From contig NZ_QJQX01000029.1 of assembly GCF_013393185.1 (NCBI RefSeq), positions 89,624 through 153,623 of the forward strand: 64,000 nt of DNA. The letters are read 5' to 3'. The translations under genes and the position numbers were made by a program. This DNA is from Sphingobium lactosutens. Its GTDB lineage: Bacteria > Pseudomonadota > Alphaproteobacteria > Sphingomonadales > Sphingomonadaceae. This document shows positions 59,890-64,000 of this stretch, piece after piece. Numbering within the stretch: the stretch's first letter is position 1; every line of letters starts with the position of its first letter. The notes under the pieces were generated by a model. It ran no database searches. It worked only from the letters and a program-made list of their open reading frames with translations, and was not told the DNA's origin.

Positions 59890-59927
59890 AAAGAGGTCGG
59901 CCCGCCATGTGGTGGGCCGGCCTCTTT
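59890..59927 (+). terminator. Terminator after the porin gene
   Basis: AAAGAGGTCGGCCC (59890-59903) pairs with GGGCCGGCCTCTTT (59914-59927) with one G-T pair and a 10-nt loop. A/T-rich ends make it usable in both directions. Confidence 0.75.
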
Positions 59928-59928
59928 C

Positions 59929-60006
59929 CTAGTGGTCCGATTCTGACATTTGGTTGCGTTCTCGGCTAGGAAGTGTCCAAATGTCAGAATCTTTTCGGAC
60001 CACTAG
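59929..60006 (+). repeat. 78-nt hairpin element, copy 1
   Basis: Framed by CTAG at both ends. CTAGTGGTCCG forms the outer stem with CGGACCACTAG; ATTCTGACATTTGG forms the inner stem with CCAAATGTCAGAAT; the 3' side carries an extra 5 nt between the two stems. The loop is about 23 nt and contains CGGCTAGGAAG. Together with copy 2 it fills the gap between the porin terminator and the next response regulator gene. Nothing in it looks coding. Confidence 0.8.
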
Positions 60007-60018
60007 AAGATTTTGATT

Positions 60019-60096
60019 CTAGTGGATTTTTCGATTTTGGCATTTGCGACCTCCTATCCGGCTAGTGGGATGCAAATGCCAAAATCAATCCACTAG
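60019..60096 (-). repeat. 78-nt hairpin element, copy 2 (opposite orientation)
   Basis: Also CTAG-framed and exactly 78 nt. The outer stem is CTAGTGGATT with AATCCACTAG, the inner stem is GATTTTGGCATTTGC with GCAAATGCCAAAATC, and the 4-nt asymmetric bulge is on the 5' side, the mirror of copy 1. Read in reverse its loop contains CCGGATAGGAGG, like copy 1. The spacer between copies is 12 nt. The remaining 115 bp before the response regulator gene hold its promoter and nothing else I can name. Confidence 0.8.
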
Positions 60097-60211
60097 ACGT
60101 GACAAATTGTTTCTACAGTCGCGATCGGCCCTTTCGGATGGGCGGCGCGGTTGACCCCTGTCAGGGTGGGGCCTATCTCTGGCGCATGACCTTGTCCGCG
60201 CTGACGCTCCC

Positions 60212-60922
60212 ATGACCGCCCCGTCGATCATCCTTGTCGAAGACGATCCGCCGCTGCGCACGCTGACCGCCCGCGCGCTCCAAGAACATGGCTATCAGGT
60301 CCGCCCCGCATCGTCGGGACCGGAAATGTGGGTGGCCTTCGATGCCGGCCCGGTCGATCTCGTCGTGCTCGACGTCATGCTGCCTGGCACCAACGGCATT
60401 GATCTGTGTCGCCAGATCCGCCGCAAGAGCGACGTGCCCATCATCTTCATCAGCGCCAAGGGCAGCGAGACGGACCGTATCGTCGGCCTTGAACTCGGGG
60501 CCGACGACTATCTCCCCAAACCCTTCGGCACGCGCGAGCTGATCGCCCGCATCCGCGCCATCCTGCGCCGCGTCGGCGTGGAGCGCGGCCCGGACGAGCA
60601 TCGTGAGAGCGAAGCCCATTTCGACGGCTGGAGTGTCAACTTCCCCCGCCGCGAACTGCGCTCGCCGACCGGCGCGATCGTCGACCTGACCGGCGCGGAG
60701 TTCGACCTGCTCGGTTCCTTCCTCAGCCACCCGCAGCGCGTCATCGCGCGCGAGCGGCTGATCGAACTGTCGCGCACCCGCATGGGCGACAGCAGCGACC
60801 GCAGCATCGACGTCCTCGTCAGCCGCCTGCGCCGCAAGCTATCGACCGAGGACAAGGGCGCGCCGATCACCACCGTCCGCGGCGTTGGCTATATGTTCAA
60901 CGCAGAGGTCAGCCGCGCTTGA
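60212..60922 (+). CDS. OmpR-family response regulator
   Basis: A 236-residue response regulator with all receiver residues: E10-D11-D12 (ILVEDDPP), phospho-acceptor D54 (VVLDVMLPG), switch S81 (IFISAK) and the Lys of YLPKPF. The C-terminal winged-helix domain has GDSSDRSIDVLVSRLRRKL and VRGVGYMFNAE. It is a paralogue of the degenerate regulator at 55639. The downstream kinase gene starts inside its stop codon (TTGA), making a standard two-component operon. The signal is unknown. Confidence 0.92.
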   Translation: MTAPSIILVEDDPPLRTLTARALQEHGYQVRPASSGPEMWVAFDAGPVDLVVLDVMLPGTNGIDLCRQIRRKSDVPIIFISAKGSETDRIVGLELGADDYLPKPFGTRELIARIRAILRRVGVERGPDEHRESEAHFDGWSVNFPRRELRSPTGAIVDLTGAEFDLLGSFLSHPQRVIARERLIELSRTRMGDSSDRSIDVLVSRLRRKLSTEDKGAPITTVRGVGYMFNAEVSRA

Positions 60923-62232
60923 GGCGTCATGTCAGGGGATCGCTGGGGCTGCTCGGCCGGCTCTTCGCGATCCTGCTGCTGACGGTCACGCTGGAATTTG
61001 CGGTCGGCACGCTGATCTACGAGCGGGCCAGCCATCTGTCGCTACAGGATGACGAGGCGCGTCGCCTCGCCGAACATCTCGTCATCGCCCGTAAGCTGCT
61101 GGTCGAACAGCCGCGCGGCGAACGCCCCGCGCTGGGGCTGCAACTGACGACCGACCGCTATGACGTCCACTGGTCGCCGGCCGCCCCGCCGCCACCGCCG
61201 CTGTCGCCCGAACTGGAACGGATGCGGCGCCAGATCATCGACTGGGAACCGAGCCTGGAGAAATCGGGACTGTGGCTGCGCCTGACCCCCGGCCGCCATT
61301 CGGAGATCAATGGCGGGCTGCAACTGCATGACGGCAGCTGGCTCTATTTCGGCATGCATCATAGCGGCGGCAAATGGGCCTTCACCATCGGTCGCATGGG
61401 ACTGGCGCTGATCCCGGTGCTGGCGTTGCTGCTGGCGGGCCTGCTGCTGATCCGCCGGACCCTGGCACCGCTGCGCGACCTTACCCATGCCACGCACAAG
61501 ATCGGTCGAGGGTCGGAAGTGATCGTGCCGGAAGCCGGCAGCAACGATGTGCGCAACCTCATCACCGCCTTCAATGCCATGCAGGCGCGCATCCATCGCC
61601 TGATCGACGAGCGCACCGAAACGCTGGCGGCCGTTGGCCATGACCTGCGCACACCGCTGGCCCGGCTGCAATTGCGGCTGGAAATGGTGAAAGACCCCGA
61701 GGTGCAGGAAGCCATGGGCGGCGACCTGGAGGAAATGGGCGCGATGCTCGAATCCCTGCTCGCCTTCCTGGGCGGGGAAAAGGATCCCGAACCGCTGGTC
61801 CGCACCGACATTGCCGTCAGCGTCGCGACCGTGGTCGATGCCTTTCAGGATCATGGCGACGATGTGACCTATGAAGGGCCGGACCATCTGGAGATGGAGG
61901 TGCGCGGCCTGTCGCTGCGTCGCGCGGTGCGCAACCTGATAGAGAATGCGCTGCATTATGGCGATCGTGCCCGCGTGTCGTTGGCACGCAAGGGCAGCGA
62001 GGTGCTGATCCGCGTCGATGACGACGGCCCCGGCATCCCGCGCGAACGGCTGGAGGAAGTGTTGCGGCCCTTCTCGCGTCTCGACGATGCCCGTCAGCGC
62101 AATACGCGCGGGCTGGGCCTTGGCCTTGCAATCGTGCAGAAGGCGGTGCAGGCGGAGGGCGGCCAGTTCATTCTCGCCAACCGGCCCGAAGGCGGGCTGC
62201 GCGCGGAAATCTGCCTCCATTTGCCCAAATAG
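60919..62232 (+). CDS. HAMP-domain sensor histidine kinase
   Basis: A 437-residue EnvZ-type sensor kinase beginning at TTG 60919. There are two membrane spans (FAILLLTVTLEFAVGTLIY near 15-33; MGLALIPVLALLLAGLLLI near 159-177) around a periplasmic domain with a Pro-rich loop, then HAMP, HisKA with H241 in AAVGHDLRTPLARLQ, and HATPase_c with NLIENALHYG, DDDGPGIP and GLGLGLAIVQKAV. It is coupled to the response regulator gene by a 4-nt overlap. Confidence 0.93.
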   Translation: MRRHVRGSLGLLGRLFAILLLTVTLEFAVGTLIYERASHLSLQDDEARRLAEHLVIARKLLVEQPRGERPALGLQLTTDRYDVHWSPAAPPPPPLSPELERMRRQIIDWEPSLEKSGLWLRLTPGRHSEINGGLQLHDGSWLYFGMHHSGGKWAFTIGRMGLALIPVLALLLAGLLLIRRTLAPLRDLTHATHKIGRGSEVIVPEAGSNDVRNLITAFNAMQARIHRLIDERTETLAAVGHDLRTPLARLQLRLEMVKDPEVQEAMGGDLEEMGAMLESLLAFLGGEKDPEPLVRTDIAVSVATVVDAFQDHGDDVTYEGPDHLEMEVRGLSLRRAVRNLIENALHYGDRARVSLARKGSEVLIRVDDDGPGIPRERLEEVLRPFSRLDDARQRNTRGLGLGLAIVQKAVQAEGGQFILANRPEGGLRAEICLHLPK

Positions 62233-62335
62233 CCGTCCCGCGGCTAAAAGAGAAACTGTCGGCCCCCAAGCAAAACTCGTTTATCGCTGCGCCCGTGCTC
62301 AAGCTATGCCGTCGCCATAGAGATATGAGGCGGAT

Positions 62336-63358
62336 ATGATCGCAGACGGACCGGAAGACGACCGTAGCTTAGAAGAGCTTAGGGTCGAGGGATATTGGGA
62401 TTTGGACCAGCTTGTCGCTGACCTGAGCGCCGCGCGCAGCCGCTGGCGGCAGGCGCAGCAGCATCATGCCGAATATGGCGCGGAGGGTTTCCCCTCGCGC
62501 GCCAACCTGGCCAAGATCATGCAGTCGCTTTGCGGCGCGCTGTTTCCGCTGCGCCTCGGCCCCAGCTTCGTGCGGCTCCACAATGAGGACGCCTATGTCG
62601 CGGAGACGCTGCAAACGGTCCTCAGCCGCCTATACGGACAGATCCGGCTGGAGCTGATCTACGCGCTGAAGGACGAACCGGCGCAAGTGGTGGATCGCGA
62701 AGCCGCGCGCATCATCGGCGGCTTCGCGCAAAGCCTGCCGGCGCTGCGCGTGCTGCTCGACACCGATGTCGACGCCGCCTTCCTGGGCGATCCCGCCGCG
62801 CGCAGCGTGGACGAGGTGCTGATCTGCTACCCGTCCATGCTTGCGATCATCCATCACCGGCTGGCGCATCGGCTGCACGAACTGGGTGCGCCTTTGGTGG
62901 CGCGGATCATTTCGGAAATCGCCCATGGCAAGACCGGGATCGACATCCATCCCGGCGCGACCATCGGTCAGTCCTTCTTCATCGACCATGGCACCGGCGT
63001 CGTCATCGGCGAGACGGCGATCGTCGGCAATCGCGTACGCCTCTATCAGGGCGTGACGCTGGGCGCGCGCAGCTTTCCGGCGGACGAGAAGGGCCAGCTC
63101 GAAAAGGCGCTGCCGCGCCATCCGATCATCGAGGATGACGTGGTCATCTATGCCGGGGCGACGGTGCTCGGCCGGATCATCGTCGGCAGCCGGTCGGTGA
63201 TCGGCGGCAATGTCTGGCTGACCGACAGCGTGCCGGCGGATTCCAACGTCCGCCAGGCCAAGGCGCATTATGAGGTCACGAGCCGCGTCGAGGTATCCGC
63301 CCCCCACCGCGTCCACGCCCTGCTGGAAAGCACAGACGGAATCGGGGAGAATATCTGA
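62336..63358 (+). CDS. Serine O-acetyltransferase (EpsC-type)
   Basis: A 340-residue enzyme making O-acetylserine for cysteine synthesis. After a long helical N-terminal region (with LICYPSMLAIIHHRLAHRLHELG) comes the hexapeptide-repeat domain: HGKTGIDIHPGATIGQSFFIDHGTGVVIGETAIVGNRVRLYQGVTLGARSF, typical of the EpsC/plant-like serine acetyltransferases rather than the short E. coli CysE. In spite of the family name this is core sulfur metabolism, not polysaccharide synthesis. Confidence 0.9.
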   Translation: MIADGPEDDRSLEELRVEGYWDLDQLVADLSAARSRWRQAQQHHAEYGAEGFPSRANLAKIMQSLCGALFPLRLGPSFVRLHNEDAYVAETLQTVLSRLYGQIRLELIYALKDEPAQVVDREAARIIGGFAQSLPALRVLLDTDVDAAFLGDPAARSVDEVLICYPSMLAIIHHRLAHRLHELGAPLVARIISEIAHGKTGIDIHPGATIGQSFFIDHGTGVVIGETAIVGNRVRLYQGVTLGARSFPADEKGQLEKALPRHPIIEDDVVIYAGATVLGRIIVGSRSVIGGNVWLTDSVPADSNVRQAKAHYEVTSRVEVSAPHRVHALLESTDGIGENI

Positions 63359-63408
63359 GGTAGGCGCTTGGCGAGGATGGATGAGTGACGGAAGGCTTGT
63401 CTCATACC

Positions 63409-63542
63409 GTCATCCCCGCGGAGGCGGGTCGAAGAGAGTCACGTGCCTCCCTTCGACATCTCCTCAGCCTGGTGCTGGACGCAAGGTTAGGAGATGGGTT
63501 TCCGCGTTGGCCTGCGGCCGCCCTTCGGGTCGCGGGAATGAC
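63409..63542. repeat. Intergenic inverted repeat of the GTCATCCCCGCG type
   Basis: GTCATCCCCGCG (63409-63420) faces CGCGGGAATGAC (63531-63542) across about 110 nt, a layout seen repeatedly between genes in sphingomonads. The interior has no gene. With the next element it fills the 302-bp space between the serine acetyltransferase and GIY-YIG genes. Confidence 0.55.
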
Positions 63543-63609
63543 GAAAAGGGTGGGTAGCGGACTGGCGGATTATCTCGCGTGACTATATGGCAGGCGATAT
63601 AAATTAAGC

Positions 63610-63983
63610 GTCATGCCAGCGAAGGCTGGCATCTCAGGGCGTGGTGCGCGACAGTTGGGTATGGCGCGAGGCGGTTGCACTTACATTATGACCAACAAGC
63701 CGAGAGGCGTGCTCTATATCGGGGATACTGCTGAGCTTGCGGCGCGTATCGAGCAGCATCGCAGCGGGACTGGCTCGGCCTTTTGTAGGAAATATGGCCT
63801 GACGCGCCTCGTTCTGGTGGAAATGCATGATGACATCACATTGGCCATTGCTCGCGAAAAGGCGCTCAAGGCATGGAAGCGAGACTGGAAAATCCGACTG
63901 ATTGAGGAGAGCAATCCCGATTGGCTGGATATAATGCATCTTATTCTATGACCGCCTGAGACCCCAGCCTTCGCTGGGGTGAC
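63610..63983. repeat. Palindrome-bounded element carrying a GIY-YIG gene
   Basis: The left end GTCATGCCAGCGAAGGCTGG plus CATCTCAGG (63610-63638) and the right end CCTGAGACCCCAGCCTTCGC plus TGGGGTGAC (63955-63983) are inverted copies of each other. The GIY-YIG gene lies wholly between them. The same ends, without a gene, occur at 19826-19909. Confidence 0.7.
63661..63951 (+). CDS. GIY-YIG nuclease family protein
   Basis: A 96-residue protein starting MARGGCTYIMTNKPRGVLYIGDTAELAARIEQHRSGTGSAFCRKYG. It carries the family motif as TYI...LYIG, with the conserved Arg (AARIEQHR), followed by LVLVEMHDDITLAIAREKALKAWKRDWKIRLIEESNPDW, which matches the small COG2827-type single-domain proteins. An intact frame suggests function, perhaps DNA cleavage; no biological role is known. 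The ATG at 63661 is preferred to an ATG at 63613 inside the repeat. The gene is framed by palindromic repeats ending 3 bp after its stop. Confidence 0.87.
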   Translation: MARGGCTYIMTNKPRGVLYIGDTAELAARIEQHRSGTGSAFCRKYGLTRLVLVEMHDDITLAIAREKALKAWKRDWKIRLIEESNPDWLDIMHLIL

Positions 63984-64000
63984 GGGTGTGGAATGGCCGC

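Noticed and set aside
1..64000. CRISPR array or complete insertion sequence
   Set aside because: I found no regularly spaced direct repeats with spacers and no transposase gene. The repeats present are short intergenic palindromes.

Overview
The window is GC-rich, gene-dense chromosomal DNA of an alphaproteobacterium, most likely a Sphingomonadaceae member (Sphingobium/Sphingomonas type). Pointers are the ATGA-coupled gene style, a TorF-type porin, a DUF2239 gene, the grxC-nitrilase-DUF1178 block, a sphingan-like split polysaccharide co-polymerase/ATPase pair, and intergenic repeats typical of sphingomonads. The genus is inferred from gene content, not proven.

Layout. 0-2 kb: tail of an HPr-rel-A type cassette (PqqD-like, HprK-related kinase, nucleotidyltransferase). 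2-3.4 kb: divergent bdcR/bdcA pair (biofilm dispersal). 3.5-9.1 kb: secreted M20 amidohydrolase, DUF2279 protein, S10 peptidase, orphan lipoprotein. 9.4-13 kb: 3-hydroxybutyrate dehydrogenase with a patatin, a YpfJ-like metallopeptidase, and a small NepR-like anti-sigma factor. 13-24 kb: housekeeping genes (glnE, bcp, DUF455, M23 peptidase, erpA, xth, DUF2239, lipid kinase, DUF2141, lptF-lptG). 24-33 kb: desaturase, acetyltransferase-like protein, second lipid kinase, metallophosphoesterase, a DUF433/PIN-like toxin-antitoxin pair, methyltransferase, comF-grxC-nitrilase-DUF1178, tRNA-Arg(CCT), YciI.

34-53 kb is a Wzx/Wzy-type exopolysaccharide locus. A priming polyprenyl-phosphate sugar transferase starts the repeat unit. 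Four GT2 enzymes and a WecB/TagA enzyme extend it. A flippase and an O-antigen-ligase/polymerase-like protein move and polymerise it. Wzz/GumC-like, Wza-like and outer-membrane barrel proteins export it. An acyltransferase decorates it, and GH16 and GH10 enzymes may trim it. From the Wza gene (49.4 kb) to the last GT2 (35.4 kb) the genes form one minus-strand chain, nearly all with 4-nt stop/start overlaps. Two components are unusual: a tyrosine-kinase-like ATPase that has lost its Walker A lysine, and an AAA+ ATPase inside the export operon. Two related small membrane proteins flank the priming transferase gene.

53-64 kb: corA, an exonuclease-like gene, a secreted protein coupled to an atypical response regulator, beta-carbonic anhydrase with a SulP transporter, a TorF porin, a complete two-component system, a serine acetyltransferase and a GIY-YIG nuclease gene framed by palindromic repeats.

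The most unusual non-coding structure is a pair of 78-nt hairpin elements at 59.93-60.10 kb, in opposite orientation, whose stems differ by compensating changes. A second is a palindrome-bounded element that is 'empty' at 19.8 kb and carries a GIY-YIG gene at 63.6 kb. All functional calls come from reading motifs by eye; no database search was run.
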